Of a stretch of DNA of 64,000 nt, positions 1-7,911 are shown in pieces (within the stretch, counting starts at the first letter, position 1; each line of letters opens with the position of its first letter). The notes beneath the pieces are model-generated. The model was not told the DNA's origin and did no database searches. It worked only from the letters and a program-made list of their open reading frames with translations. Position numbers and translations under genes: made by a program. The stretch covers positions 86,629 through 150,628 of the forward strand of contig JBCBZG010000005.1 of NCBI GenBank assembly GCA_039815465.1, read 5' to 3'. This DNA comes from Shimia_B sp039815465. Lineage in GTDB: Bacteria > Pseudomonadota > Alphaproteobacteria > Rhodobacterales > Rhodobacteraceae.

Positions 1-27
1 AGGCAAAAACGTTTTGCGATTTTGCCT
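1..27. promoter_or_regulatory. inverted repeat upstream of LysR gene
   Basis: AGGCAAAA (1-8) is matched by TTTTGCCT (20-27), and an inner GCAAAA/TTTTGC pair lies at 3-17. It sits just before the LysR start at 41. LysR regulators usually bind such dyads between themselves and a divergent target, which would lie outside the left edge. Operator function is an inference. Confidence 0.35.
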
Positions 28-40
28 GTGCGGAGCAGAA

Positions 41-919
41 ATGCGGTGGGATGACTTGCGAATTTTCTTGTTCGTGGCACGGGAGGGCGGTCTGACCGGG
101 GCCGCAAAGGCGCTGCGCCTTGATCCCGCGACAGTGGGGCGGCGGGTGGCCGCGCTTGAAGCTGCGCTAGACCGAAAGCTCTTTGCGAAGTCCCCGCAGG
201 GCTACGCGCTGACCGAGGATGGGACGCGTCTGCTCCCGCGCGCAGAAGCCATGGAGGCAGAGACGCGGGCCGGGCTGGAAGAACTCACAGGCCGTGACGA
301 GGGGCTTAGCGGGACGATCCGCATCGGGGCGCCGGATGGTTGCGCGAACTACCTTCTCCCGCGGGTCTGCGCGGATATCTCGCGACAAAACCCTTCGCTT
401 GATTTGCAGATCATAGCGCAGCCCCGCGTGGTGGACCTGTCGCGGCGCGAGGCGGATCTGGCGATCACCGTCAGCCAACCCACGGCAGGGCGACTGCTGG
501 TACAAAAGATATCGGAATATCACCTGGTTCTGGCGGCGGCGCGGTCCTACCTCGCCAGCGCGCCCCGCATTGACACGCTCGCTGACCTGCAGCGGCATCG
601 AAGCGTGGGCTACATCCCGGACATGATCTTTGATGAGGAACTCGACTACTTAGGCCCGCTTGGCATCGATCGGGTGGCGCTGGCCTCCACCTCCGCGGCG
701 GTTCAGGTGCAGCTCTTGCGCGCGGGCGGCGGGATCGGGGTGGTTCATGAGTTTGCACTCCGTGATGTGCCCGATTTGGTCCCGATCTTGCCAGAGCAGG
801 TGCGCCTGACGCGGAATTTCTATTTGGTGCGCCACGCCGATGATCGACGCTCTGAACGATTAAGAGCCGTATCGCAGGCACTGCTCACTGGGATGAAGGC
901 CGCGCTGGCGCCCTCGTGA
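41..919 (+). CDS. LysR-family transcriptional regulator
   Basis: A 292-residue DNA-binding regulator with an N-terminal winged helix-turn-helix (about residues 1-60, containing GGLTGAAKALRLDPATVGRR) and a C-terminal periplasmic-binding-like effector domain (about 90-290). The ATG at 41 is preferred over the earlier in-frame start at 14 because GGAG lies 5-8 bases upstream and MRWDDLRIF is the usual family opening. In related bacteria a similar LysR gene lies next to mmsA, but that neighbour would be beyond the left edge, so the effector and targets are unknown. Confidence 0.9.
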   Translation: MRWDDLRIFLFVAREGGLTGAAKALRLDPATVGRRVAALEAALDRKLFAKSPQGYALTEDGTRLLPRAEAMEAETRAGLEELTGRDEGLSGTIRIGAPDGCANYLLPRVCADISRQNPSLDLQIIAQPRVVDLSRREADLAITVSQPTAGRLLVQKISEYHLVLAAARSYLASAPRIDTLADLQRHRSVGYIPDMIFDEELDYLGPLGIDRVALASTSAAVQVQLLRAGGGIGVVHEFALRDVPDLVPILPEQVRLTRNFYLVRHADDRRSERLRAVSQALLTGMKAALAPS

Positions 920-1014
920 CGCATCGTCGCGAGCTGCTCTAGGGCATTGACGGAAAACGTGATTTCGCTCTACGTCTGACGGACGCTGTCCCCGGGCTAG
1001 AAGGAGGCCAGATG

Positions 1015-1509
1015 ATGCGCGTCGGACTATATCCCGGGACATTTGACCCGATTACGCTGGGCCATATCGACATCATGCGCCGTGCAGGCAGCCTGGTGGA
1101 CCGGCTCTATGTCGGGGTTGCGATCAATCGCGATAAGGGGCCGCTGTTTTCACTCGATGAACGTGTAGCCATGGTCGAAGCGGAGTTTGCAGGGTTGAGC
1201 GATCAGACCGGCTGCGAATATCGCGCGCATCCGTTTGAAAATCTGCTTATCGACTGCGCCCAAGATGTGGGGGCCCAGGTCATTGTCCGCGGCCTACGCG
1301 CGGTCGCGGACTTTGAGTATGAATTCCAGATGGTCGGGATGAACCGCCAGCTGGACGACCGCGTGGAAACGGTATTTTTGATGGCCGAAGCTCAACACCA
1401 GGCCATCGCGTCCAAGCTCGTGAAAGAGATCGCGCGGCTTGGCGGGGATGTGTCAAAGTTTGTCACCCCCGCCGTGAAATCCGCGCTGATCGAACGCTTC
1501 GACGTTTAG
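1015..1509 (+). CDS. coaD: phosphopantetheine adenylyltransferase
   Basis: Transfers AMP from ATP to 4'-phosphopantetheine, giving dephospho-CoA, the penultimate step of coenzyme A synthesis in the cytosol. The 164-residue length is typical. The nucleotidyltransferase signature is clear: PGTFDPITLGH near the start (TxGH at 14-17), then VRGLRAVADFEYEFQM, and a C-terminal KLVKEIARLGGDVS segment. ATG codons occur at 1012 and 1015; AAGGAGG at 1001-1007 has the better spacing to 1015. Its end overlaps by four bases the end of the small convergent gene. Confidence 0.95.
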   Translation: MRVGLYPGTFDPITLGHIDIMRRAGSLVDRLYVGVAINRDKGPLFSLDERVAMVEAEFAGLSDQTGCEYRAHPFENLLIDCAQDVGAQVIVRGLRAVADFEYEFQMVGMNRQLDDRVETVFLMAEAQHQAIASKLVKEIARLGGDVSKFVTPAVKSALIERFDV

Positions 1510-1667
1510 CGGCCGTAGACGGCGCGGCGCGCGATTTTCTCGGCGTCGCCGGTATAGATGTCGAGATCGAGCGCCGTGTTCAACGGCAGCGCGCGCAGCT
1601 CTGCAACTGTGGTGTTGTACGCGCGGCGCTTTGCGATTTGGTTCTTGAGGTCTGCAAAAAGTGTCAT
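1506..1667 (-). CDS. small DUF1127-like protein
   Basis: A 53-residue basic protein (opening MTLFADLKNQIAKRRAYNTT, then AELRALPLNTALDLDI) resembling the short DUF1127-type proteins common in Rhodobacteraceae, several of which affect RNA turnover or phosphate and carbon responses. The ATG at 1667 gives this family-like size. A longer reading to 1907 would run into the gap terminator and gap itself, so it is rejected. Function here is unknown. Confidence 0.65.
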   Translation of the reverse strand: MTLFADLKNQIAKRRAYNTTVAELRALPLNTALDLDIYTGDAEKIARRAVYGR

Positions 1668-1784
1668 GGTCCTGTGCTCCATGAAGGGTTGCTGATAGCG
1701 CCAACATAGACATGCTGCGCCGCAGCAGAAGCGCCAAAACGGAAGATCGGCTTTGCGGTATTTGCAACGCTCTTTGCAGGGCGC

Positions 1785-1824
1785 ACAAAAAAGACGCGCC
1801 AGGGGTCTGGCGCGTCTCTTTTTT
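1785..1824 (-). terminator. rho-independent terminator after gap
   Basis: A perfect 10-bp stem, GACGCGCCAG (1793-1802) with CTGGCGCGTC (1807-1816), loop GGGT. On the minus strand it is followed by a T run (complement of 1785-1792), 15 bases or so past the gap stop. T-rich sequence also follows on the plus side, so it may work in both directions. Confidence 0.85.
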
Positions 1825-1839
1825 CGTCTTTTCAGATGG

Positions 1840-2841
1840 TTAGATGAGCTTGCCCATGGCGACAGCGGTGTCGGACATGCGGTTGGAAAAGCCCCACTCG
1901 TTGTCATACCAGGTTAGGATACGGCACATCGTGCCGTCCATCACTTTGGTTTGATCCGTCGCAAAGATGGAGGAGTGTGGGTCGTGGTTAAAGTCCATCG
2001 AAACAAGCTTATCGTCGGTCACGCCCAGGATGCCTTTGAGCGGGCCTGAGGCTGCTGCGCGGATGGCCTCGTTGATCTCCTCCACGGAGGTGTCGCGCGC
2101 GGCCTCGAATGTCAGGTCGACGACAGACACGTTTGGCGTGGGGACGCGGATGGCCACGCCGTCGAGCTTACCGTTGAGCTCTGGCAAGACCAGGCCCACC
2201 GCTTTAGCGGCGCCGGTGGAGGTCGGGATCATCGACATCGCCGCGGCCCGGGCACGGTAAAGGTCCTTGTGCATCGTATCGAGCGTCGGCTGATCACCGG
2301 TGTAGGAGTGGATGGTGGTCATGAACCCCTTCACGATGCCGATCTCGTCATTGAGCACCTTGGCCACCGGTGAAAGGCAGTTGGTGGTGCAGGACGCGTT
2401 CGAAACGATGACATCGTCGGACGTCAACGCGTTGTCATTGACGCCGAAGACGATGGTTTTGTCTGCGTCTTTACCGGGGGCGGAGATCAAAACGCGGCTC
2501 GACCCGTTGTCGAGATGGGCCTGGCACGTTTCCTTAGAGGTAAAGATGCCCGTGCATTCCAGCACGACATCCACATCGGCCCAGGGCAGATCGGCGGGGT
2601 TGCGAATTGCGGTCACTTCCATCGGGCCACGGCCCACGTCGATTGTCGTCTCGGTGGTTGTGACGGTGGCGGGAAAGCGGCCGTGGACGCTGTCATAGCG
2701 CAACAGATGCGCGTTGGTTTCCACAGGGCCCAGATCGTTGATGGCCACGACTTCGATATCGGTGCGGCCCGATTCTATGATGGCGCGCAAGACATTGCGT
2801 CCAATACGTCCGAACCCGTTGATCGCGACTTTGACGGCCAT
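1840..2841 (-). CDS. gap: glyceraldehyde-3-phosphate dehydrogenase (NAD-type)
   Basis: Oxidises and phosphorylates glyceraldehyde 3-phosphate to 1,3-bisphosphoglycerate in central carbon metabolism. The 333-residue protein begins AVKVAINGFGRIGRN (Rossmann fold). It has INDLG at the end of the second strand, whose Asp is the classical NAD-selecting residue, and the catalytic SNASCTTNC. The start at 2841 is used because GGAG precedes it and the upstream ATG at 2853 only adds METP. It is the last gene of a tkt-gap-gap cluster and has a strong terminator. Confidence 0.95.
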   Translation of the reverse strand: MAVKVAINGFGRIGRNVLRAIIESGRTDIEVVAINDLGPVETNAHLLRYDSVHGRFPATVTTTETTIDVGRGPMEVTAIRNPADLPWADVDVVLECTGIFTSKETCQAHLDNGSSRVLISAPGKDADKTIVFGVNDNALTSDDVIVSNASCTTNCLSPVAKVLNDEIGIVKGFMTTIHSYTGDQPTLDTMHKDLYRARAAAMSMIPTSTGAAKAVGLVLPELNGKLDGVAIRVPTPNVSVVDLTFEAARDTSVEEINEAIRAAASGPLKGILGVTDDKLVSMDFNHDPHSSIFATDQTKVMDGTMCRILTWYDNEWGFSNRMSDTAVAMGKLI

Positions 2842-2867
2842 TGGCGTCTCCATTCCTAGCTGTGCTG

Positions 2868-2881
2868 TGTTTGCGCTAACA
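2868..2881. promoter_or_regulatory. CceR/LacI-like operator upstream of gap
   Basis: TGTTTGCGCTAACA differs at one base from the perfect palindrome TGTTAGCGCTAACA, the kind of CG-centred site bound by LacI-family regulators such as CceR of Rhodobacter. It lies about 27 bases upstream of the gap start. Related sites occur before the second gap gene and tkt. Confidence 0.55.
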
Positions 2882-2932
2882 GCAGCGTATCACAGCCAGG
2901 GGCCCGGAGGTCAAGTCGGGGAGGCGCTTAGA

Positions 2933-3076
2933 CTAGCGCCAGAACTTTAGCCATTCGATCAGTTCCAGGAATTTTTTGGTCAGAAAGAGCGACCAGTCCC
3001 CGCCGTTCGCGGCGAAGTCGCCGACCAAAAACACGACGATGAGCGCAAAGAGCGCAATGGCGATGCGCGTCGTCAT
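2933..3076 (-). CDS. 47-residue membrane protein between the gap genes
   Basis: The open frame MTTRIAIALFALIVVFLVGD... ends ...LIEWLKFWR, 47 residues. It has one predicted membrane helix (about 5-20), a short acidic loop, and a basic/aromatic amphipathic tail (LFLTKKFLELIEWLKFWR). It starts 15 bases after the upstream gap stop and sits about 90 bases before the next gap start, so it is probably co-transcribed. I recall similar tiny proteins beside gap in Rhodobacteraceae, but no function is known to me. Confidence 0.7.
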   Translation of the reverse strand: MTTRIAIALFALIVVFLVGDFAANGGDWSLFLTKKFLELIEWLKFWR

Positions 3077-3091
3077 GGCGCGCCGGGCGCG

Positions 3092-4096
3092 TCAGTGCAG
3101 CAAGCGCCCCATGGCTGCCGCAACGTCTGCCATACGGCACGAAAAGCCCCATTCGTTGTCATACCACGCAAGTACACGGACCGTGCGTCCGCCGACAACC
3201 TTTGTTTGGTCCGGCGCGAAGATCGACGAATGCGGGGTGTGGTTGAAATCGATGGAGACCTTGGGCTCCGCATCGTAGGCCAGCACGGCGCCCATATGGC
3301 CTTGCGCGGCTTCTGCGACGATGGCGTTGACGTCGTCGACACTCACGTCTGTCGACGCCTCAAACGTCAGGTCCACCGCAGATACATTAGGGGTTGGTAC
3401 GCGCAGAGCGGTCCCGTCGAGCTTTCCCTCAAGCTCCGGCAGGACCTCCTTGAGTGCTTTGGCGGCGCCGGTGGAGGTCGGGATCATCGCCATAGCGGCT
3501 GCCCGCGCGCGGTAGAGGTCGCTGTGGCGGCGATCGAGCGTGGGTTGATCGCCGGTGTAGCTGTGGATCGTGGTCATGATCCCGCGTTCGATGCCGATGG
3601 CGTCGTTGAGCACTTTCGCGAGCGGGGCCAGGCAGTTTGTCGTGCACGACCCGTTTGAGACCAGCTTATGCGCCTCGTCCAGTTCGCGGTGGTTCACGCC
3701 GTAGACAATTGTTTTGTCGACATTCTTGGCGGGGGCAGAGAACAGAACCTTTTTAGCGCCGCGGGTGAGGTGCACGTCGCCCTTGGTGCCGTCATTGAAT
3801 TTGCCCGTGCATTCGAGCACGACATCACAGCCCTCCCAGTCGAGCTCTTGCGGGTCGTAGGTCGAAAACACGTGCATTGGCCCGCGGCCAAGGTCCATCG
3901 TGTTGTCCTTAACCGACACGGTGCCGCCAAAGCGTCCGTGTACGCTGTCATAGCGGAGCAGATGCGCGTTGGTTTCAATGGGGCCAGTGGCGTTGATTTT
4001 CACAACTTGAACGTCGTTGCGGGCGCTTTCTGCAATGTGGGCGAGCGTGCAGCGGCCAATGCGACCAAACCCGTTGATACCAACCGTGACCGTCAT
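3092..4096 (-). CDS. gap: glyceraldehyde-3-phosphate dehydrogenase, second copy
   Basis: A 334-residue paralogue of the gap gene downstream, opening TVTVGINGFGRIGRC, with catalytic SNGSCTTNC. The position that carries the NAD-selecting Asp in the other copy (INDLG) is Ala here (INATG), as in GapB-type enzymes that accept NADP. This suggests a different cofactor preference and perhaps a gluconeogenic role (inference). Candidate LacI/CceR-type operators lie about 100-145 bases upstream, in the gap after tkt. Confidence 0.93.
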   Translation of the reverse strand: MTVTVGINGFGRIGRCTLAHIAESARNDVQVVKINATGPIETNAHLLRYDSVHGRFGGTVSVKDNTMDLGRGPMHVFSTYDPQELDWEGCDVVLECTGKFNDGTKGDVHLTRGAKKVLFSAPAKNVDKTIVYGVNHRELDEAHKLVSNGSCTTNCLAPLAKVLNDAIGIERGIMTTIHSYTGDQPTLDRRHSDLYRARAAAMAMIPTSTGAAKALKEVLPELEGKLDGTALRVPTPNVSAVDLTFEASTDVSVDDVNAIVAEAAQGHMGAVLAYDAEPKVSIDFNHTPHSSIFAPDQTKVVGGRTVRVLAWYDNEWGFSCRMADVAAAMGRLLH

Positions 4097-4196
4097 TGCT
4101 GCCTCTCCTCATGTCCGAGCGCGGTGCCTGTGCGCACCCCAGCATTTAGCGGGCAAGGACAATTTGAGGAAGGATAAACTATGAACAATTACAGCA

Positions 4197-4210
4197 TGTT
4201 AGCGAAAACA
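4197..4210. promoter_or_regulatory. CceR/LacI-like operator 1 upstream of second gap
   Basis: TGTTAGCGAAAACA matches the palindrome TGTTAGCGCTAACA at 12 of 14 positions; the left half is perfect. It lies in the tkt-gap intergenic region. Regulator identity is inferred from the motif class. Confidence 0.5.
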
Positions 4211-4225
4211 TGCGGTGTGAATTCA

Positions 4226-4239
4226 TGGTTGCGCTAACG
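4226..4239. promoter_or_regulatory. CceR/LacI-like operator 2 upstream of second gap
   Basis: TGGTTGCGCTAACG matches TGTTAGCGCTAACA at 11 of 14 positions with an intact GCGCTAAC core. Its start is 29 bases from the start of the neighbouring site, close to three helical turns, which would suit binding of two dimers on one face. Confidence 0.4.
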
Positions 4240-4242
4240 AAA

Positions 4243-4282
4243 GCATACAATTGTATGCCGCCGGGATGGTCTGCCCGGCGGC
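4243..4282 (-). terminator. palindrome and hairpin after tkt
   Basis: Two adjoining structures follow the tkt stop: a 9-bp stem GCCGCCGGG (4257-4265)/CCCGGCGGC (4274-4282), and the perfect 16-base palindrome GCATACAATTGTATGC (4243-4258). There is no clean T run, so this may be a weak terminator or processing site rather than a strong stop. Confidence 0.4.
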
Positions 4283-4298
4283 ACCGATCAAAAGCGAC

Positions 4299-6314
4299 TC
4301 AGAGCATCGCCTTGGCAGAGGCGGCGATGGCCTCGGCTGTGATGCCAAACTCCTCATAGAGTGTCCCCGCAGGCGCGGAGGCGCCAAAGCCGTGCATGCC
4401 GACAAAGCTGCCCTTTTCCCGCTTGCCGCGCTCGCCATAGAGCCACCGGTCCCAGCCGAACCGGATCGCGGCCTCGATGGCGACGCGGACAGGACCGCCA
4501 GGCAGAACCCGGCGGCGGTAGCTGTCGTCCTGCTCCTCAAAGAGCTCCCAGCAGGGCATGGACACAACGCGCGTTCCGATACCTTCGGCCTGGAGCAGGT
4601 CGCGCGCGGCCATGGCGATGGACACCTCCGACCCCGTTGCCATCAGGATCACCTGGCGCTTGCCCTCTGCATCGGCGAGCACATAGGCACCCTTAGCGGT
4701 GAGGTTGGCGGTCTTGTGCTCTGTGCGCACGGTCGGCAGCCCCTGGCGGGTCAGGGCGAGCACCGACGGGCCGGAATTGTCGGTCAGCGCGATTTCCCAG
4801 GCCTCCGCCGTTTCCACCGTGTCGGCGGGGCGGAATAGCTTTGTGTTTGGGGTCGCGCGGTGGATGGCGAGGTGCTCGATAGGTTGGTGCGTCGGGCCGT
4901 CCTCACCCACGCCGATGGAATCGTGCGTGTAGACGTAGGTGACGGGGATGCCCATGAGCGCGGATAGGCGCATGGCGGGACGGGCGTAGTCGGTGAAGAC
5001 CATAAAGGTGCCGCCATAGGGCCGCAGCCCACCATGGAGCTGCATCCCGTTCATAGCGGACGCCATGCCGTGTTCGCGGATACCGTAGTGGATGTAACGC
5101 CCGGCGCGGTTGTCGGGCATATGGACGCCAAGATCGCCAGTCTTGGTGTTGTTGGAGCCGGTCAAATCAGCCGACCCGCCCACATTTTCTGGCATGATCG
5201 GGTTTACGGCCTCCAGCACCATTTCAGAGCTTTTGCGCGTAGCGACCTTTGGCTGATCTTCGCTCACGCTTTTCTTGAGCGCTTTGATCGTTGCGGAGAG
5301 CTTCTTTGGCGCCTCGCCAGAGAAGGTTCGATTGAACTCCGCCTGTTTGCCGTTGGACAGCTTAAGAAACCGCTTGGCCCAGTCTGCATGGGCGGCCTTG
5401 CCACGTTCGGCAAAGCCCTCCCAGGCGGATTTGACGTCCGCTGGAACCTCGAACGGGCCGTGATCCCAGCCATAGGCGGCTTTTGCGGCCAGCAGTTGGT
5501 CTGGGTCGGTCAGCGCGCCGTGGGCCTTGGATGTGTCTTGGAGCGCGTGGCCCAGGCCAATATGCGTCTTGCAGGCGATCATCGACGGTGTCTGCGTCGC
5601 TTTTGCCGCCGTGATGGCGGCGTCGATGGCGTCGGGGTCGTGGCCGTCAATGTCCTGGACATCCCAACCGGAGGCCTTGAACCGCTCCAACTGGTCGGTG
5701 CGGTCGGCCATGTCGACCGTGCCGTCGATGGTGATGTTGTTGTTGTCCCAAAAGACGATGAGCTTGGACAGCTCTTGGCGCCCGGCAAAGGCAATCGCCT
5801 CCTGGCTGACGCCCTCCATCAAGCAGCCGTCGCCCGCGATGACGTATGTGTAGTGATCTTGGATCTTTGCGCCCCAGCGGGCGCGCAACATTTCTTCTGC
5901 CAGGGCGAAACCGACGGAGTTTGCGATGCCTTGGCCCAGCGGGCCTGTCGTGGTCTCGATCCCTGGGGCGTGGCCGTACTCCGGGTGCCCCGCCGTCTTG
6001 GAGCCCCACTGGCGAAAATTCTTGATCTCATCCAGCGTCATGTCGGGGTAGCCCGTCAGGTGCAGGAGCGCATAGATCAGCATCGACCCGTGGCCTGCCG
6101 ACAGGATGAACCGGTCGCGGTCAGCCCAATCGGGCGCGGTGGGGTCGAAATTGAGGTGTTTGCTAAAGAGCACCGTGGCAACATCGGCCATACCCATGGC
6201 CATGCCAGAGTGGCCGGAATTGGCCGCGGCCACTGCGTCGAGCGTGAGGGCGCGGATCGCGGTGGCGTTGCGCCAATGGTCTGGATGAGCGGCAGCCAGC
6301 GCGGAAAGGTCCAT
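4299..6314 (-). CDS. tkt: transketolase
   Basis: Thiamine-diphosphate enzyme moving two-carbon units between sugar phosphates in the pentose-phosphate pathway. At 671 residues it is full length. Visible signatures include ANSGHSGMAMGMAD near the N-terminus, the ThDP-binding GDGCLMEGVSQEA, DNNNITIDG, and in the pyrimidine domain EDGPTHQPIEHLA. It heads a minus-strand cluster with two gap genes, linking triose-phosphate producers and consumers. A half operator (TGTTAGCG at 6344) lies just upstream of the start. Confidence 0.96.
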   Translation of the reverse strand: MDLSALAAAHPDHWRNATAIRALTLDAVAAANSGHSGMAMGMADVATVLFSKHLNFDPTAPDWADRDRFILSAGHGSMLIYALLHLTGYPDMTLDEIKNFRQWGSKTAGHPEYGHAPGIETTTGPLGQGIANSVGFALAEEMLRARWGAKIQDHYTYVIAGDGCLMEGVSQEAIAFAGRQELSKLIVFWDNNNITIDGTVDMADRTDQLERFKASGWDVQDIDGHDPDAIDAAITAAKATQTPSMIACKTHIGLGHALQDTSKAHGALTDPDQLLAAKAAYGWDHGPFEVPADVKSAWEGFAERGKAAHADWAKRFLKLSNGKQAEFNRTFSGEAPKKLSATIKALKKSVSEDQPKVATRKSSEMVLEAVNPIMPENVGGSADLTGSNNTKTGDLGVHMPDNRAGRYIHYGIREHGMASAMNGMQLHGGLRPYGGTFMVFTDYARPAMRLSALMGIPVTYVYTHDSIGVGEDGPTHQPIEHLAIHRATPNTKLFRPADTVETAEAWEIALTDNSGPSVLALTRQGLPTVRTEHKTANLTAKGAYVLADAEGKRQVILMATGSEVSIAMAARDLLQAEGIGTRVVSMPCWELFEEQDDSYRRRVLPGGPVRVAIEAAIRFGWDRWLYGERGKREKGSFVGMHGFGASAPAGTLYEEFGITAEAIAASAKAML

Positions 6315-6343
6315 GATCGTCTCCGATGGTCAAATTTGACAGG

Positions 6344-6357
6344 TGTTAGCGGTCTCG
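6344..6357. promoter_or_regulatory. CceR/LacI-like half operator upstream of tkt
   Basis: TGTTAGCGGTCTCG has a perfect left half of the TGTTAGCGCTAACA palindrome and a poor right half (10 of 14 overall), 30 bases before the tkt start. Its weight comes mainly from similar sites before both gap genes. Confidence 0.35.
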
Positions 6358-6517
6358 CAAAGCTTCCGGGGAAGTTCAAGCGCGGCTCGTAAATCGTTGT
6401 AAATTGTTGGTATTGAGGGCCAGCCATTTGCGCCTTCTGCGCTGCTTCGCCTACCCTGCACCGGAGTGGTTTGATTCGCGGGGCCCCAAATGGTCCGCGC
6501 GGCGTGTGGGAGGAACG

Positions 6518-7051
6518 ATGACCGAGAGTACGGAGGCCATAGCAGGCTACGAGGCGCGGCTGGTTGACGCTTTGGCACGGATCGAGGCGGGGATCGGGCG
6601 GTGGCCAGCGCCAGCCGCACCTGCCCCCGCGCCCCAGGAGCAGATTGCGACCCCGGCGCCCGCTGCCCCCGCAGAAGAGGGTGCCGAGCAGCTGCGCGCG
6701 GAGCTTGAAGAAGAACGTGTCGCCAATGCCCAGTTGCAGCAGCGGGTGAAGCGGATCCGGCGCAAGCAAGAGCAAACCGTTCAGACGCTGGAAGAAAAGA
6801 TGGAGAGCCTTCAGGCCGAGCTTGCCAATTCCGAGCGACAGGTGGCCAAGCTGCGCCGGTCTGGCGAGGATATGCGCGCCGCGCTCAAGGACCTGCAGGA
6901 GGCGGCCGAAGCGTCCGCGCCGGACGCACATTTGATCAACCGGGCGATGATGGCAGAGCTTGAAGCGCTCCGCGCGGAACGCGCCACTGACGCTGCGGAG
7001 ATCAGCGGACTTATTTCCGCCCTAGAGCCGCTTTTGGCAGAGGACGCCTAG
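6518..7051 (+). CDS. coiled-coil protein preceding zapA
   Basis: A 177-residue acidic protein: a Pro/Ala-rich linker (about 30-55) followed by a long heptad-rich coiled coil (about 58-150, Glu/Gln/Leu/Lys-rich), with no membrane segment. ATG 6518 follows GGAGGAACG. The stop is one base before the zapA start, so the two are translationally linked. Position suggests a role with ZapA at the division site, but the family has no function I know. Confidence 0.8.
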   Translation: MTESTEAIAGYEARLVDALARIEAGIGRWPAPAAPAPAPQEQIATPAPAAPAEEGAEQLRAELEEERVANAQLQQRVKRIRRKQEQTVQTLEEKMESLQAELANSERQVAKLRRSGEDMRAALKDLQEAAEASAPDAHLINRAMMAELEALRAERATDAAEISGLISALEPLLAEDA

Positions 7052-7052
7052 T

Positions 7053-7445
7053 ATGCCTGAGATCAAGATTAGCATCGGGAGCCGGTCATTTGGTGTCGCG
7101 TGCCAACCCGGCGAGGAGCACTTTTTGGAGGCGGCAGCGGCGATCCTGGACCGGGAAGCCAAGGTGCTCATTGAGCAGACAGGGCGGATCCCGGAATCGC
7201 AGATGTTGCTAATGTCCGGGCTTATGCTGGCCGATAGAACGGCGTCGGTCGAGGACCGTTTGCGGGAGGCTGAGGATAGCCTGTCGCGAAAGGACGCTGA
7301 AATTGCAGAGCTCCGCGCGCGACCAGACCCGAAGCCCGAGCGGATCGAGGTGCCCGTGGTGCCAACAATTGTGACCGACAGCATGGCAGAGCTCGCCGCG
7401 CGCGCAGAAGCTCTTGCCGCGGAGATTGAGGAAAAGGCGGGGTAG
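7053..7445 (+). CDS. zapA: cell division protein ZapA
   Basis: Promotes bundling of FtsZ filaments at mid-cell. The 130-residue protein has the ZapA globular head (EIKISIGSRSFGVACQPGEE, about 1-50), the LLMSGLMLAD segment (about 50-65), then a coiled-coil tail (about 65-125). It is longer than E. coli ZapA because of a Pro-rich stretch in the tail (RARPDPKPERIEVPVVP). It directly follows the coiled-coil gene and converges on grxD. Confidence 0.88.
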   Translation: MPEIKISIGSRSFGVACQPGEEHFLEAAAAILDREAKVLIEQTGRIPESQMLLMSGLMLADRTASVEDRLREAEDSLSRKDAEIAELRARPDPKPERIEVPVVPTIVTDSMAELAARAEALAAEIEEKAG

Positions 7446-7495
7446 GAGCGGGCGCGCGCTCGCTCAAGCCCTTTAAGGGCCCTCGCTCACGCGCC

Positions 7496-7515
7496 GATCA
7501 CGCCGTGGCGTGATC
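7496..7515. terminator. hairpin between zapA and grxD
   Basis: GATCACGCC-GT-GGCGTGATC is a 20-base near-perfect palindrome between the convergent ends of zapA and grxD. No T run follows, so it is at best a weak or bidirectional terminator. The 94-base gap is too short for the 6S RNA that follows zapA in some bacteria. Confidence 0.45.
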
Positions 7516-7539
7516 GTGGCGCCCTTTGCCCTGTAGTGC

Positions 7540-7911
7540 TTAAGCGTTTGCCTCACGGATTTTGTCCGCGGCATCTTTGTCATACGCTACGCCTTGATCG
7601 TCAAAGAGTGTGTCGAGCTCGCCCGTCAGGGTCATATCCGTGATGATGTCGCAGCCGCCGACGAACTCACCCTTTACGTAAAGCTGCGGGATCGTGGGCC
7701 AGTCAGAGAAGTCTTTGATGCCCTGACGGATGCCATCGTCGGTCAAGACGTTCACGTCCTGATAGGCCACGCCCATGTAGTTCAGGACGCCGGCCACACG
7801 GCTCGAAAACCCGCATTGCGGCATGGATTTCGTGCCCTTCATGAACAGTACGACGGCGTTGTCATCGATGATGGACTGGATTTGATCGGTCGCGGACAGG
7901 GTATCGGTCAT
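7540..7911 (-). CDS. grxD: monothiol glutaredoxin Grx4 family
   Basis: A CGFS-type glutaredoxin that binds a [2Fe-2S] cluster with glutathione and works with BolA proteins in iron-sulfur trafficking and iron sensing. The active-site CGFS is at residues 33-36, with the family features FMKGTKSMPQ, WPTIPQLYVKG and GGCDI. The 123-residue length is typical. Its start overlaps the stop of the small membrane protein gene (ATGA), and bolA precedes that, so the three form one coupled operon. Confidence 0.95.
   Translation of the reverse strand: MTDTLSATDQIQSIIDDNAVVLFMKGTKSMPQCGFSSRVAGVLNYMGVAYQDVNVLTDDGIRQGIKDFSDWPTIPQLYVKGEFVGGCDIITDMTLTGELDTLFDDQGVAYDKDAADKIREANA

Noticed and set aside
1506..1907. 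133-residue reading of the small DUF1127-like gene
   Set aside because: The extension crosses the gap terminator and gap 3' end; ATG 1667 gives the family-sized product.
7446..7539. Possible 6S RNA after zapA
   Set aside because: Only 94 bases separate zapA and grxD, and the region forms a short hairpin, not the long bubble structure of 6S RNA.
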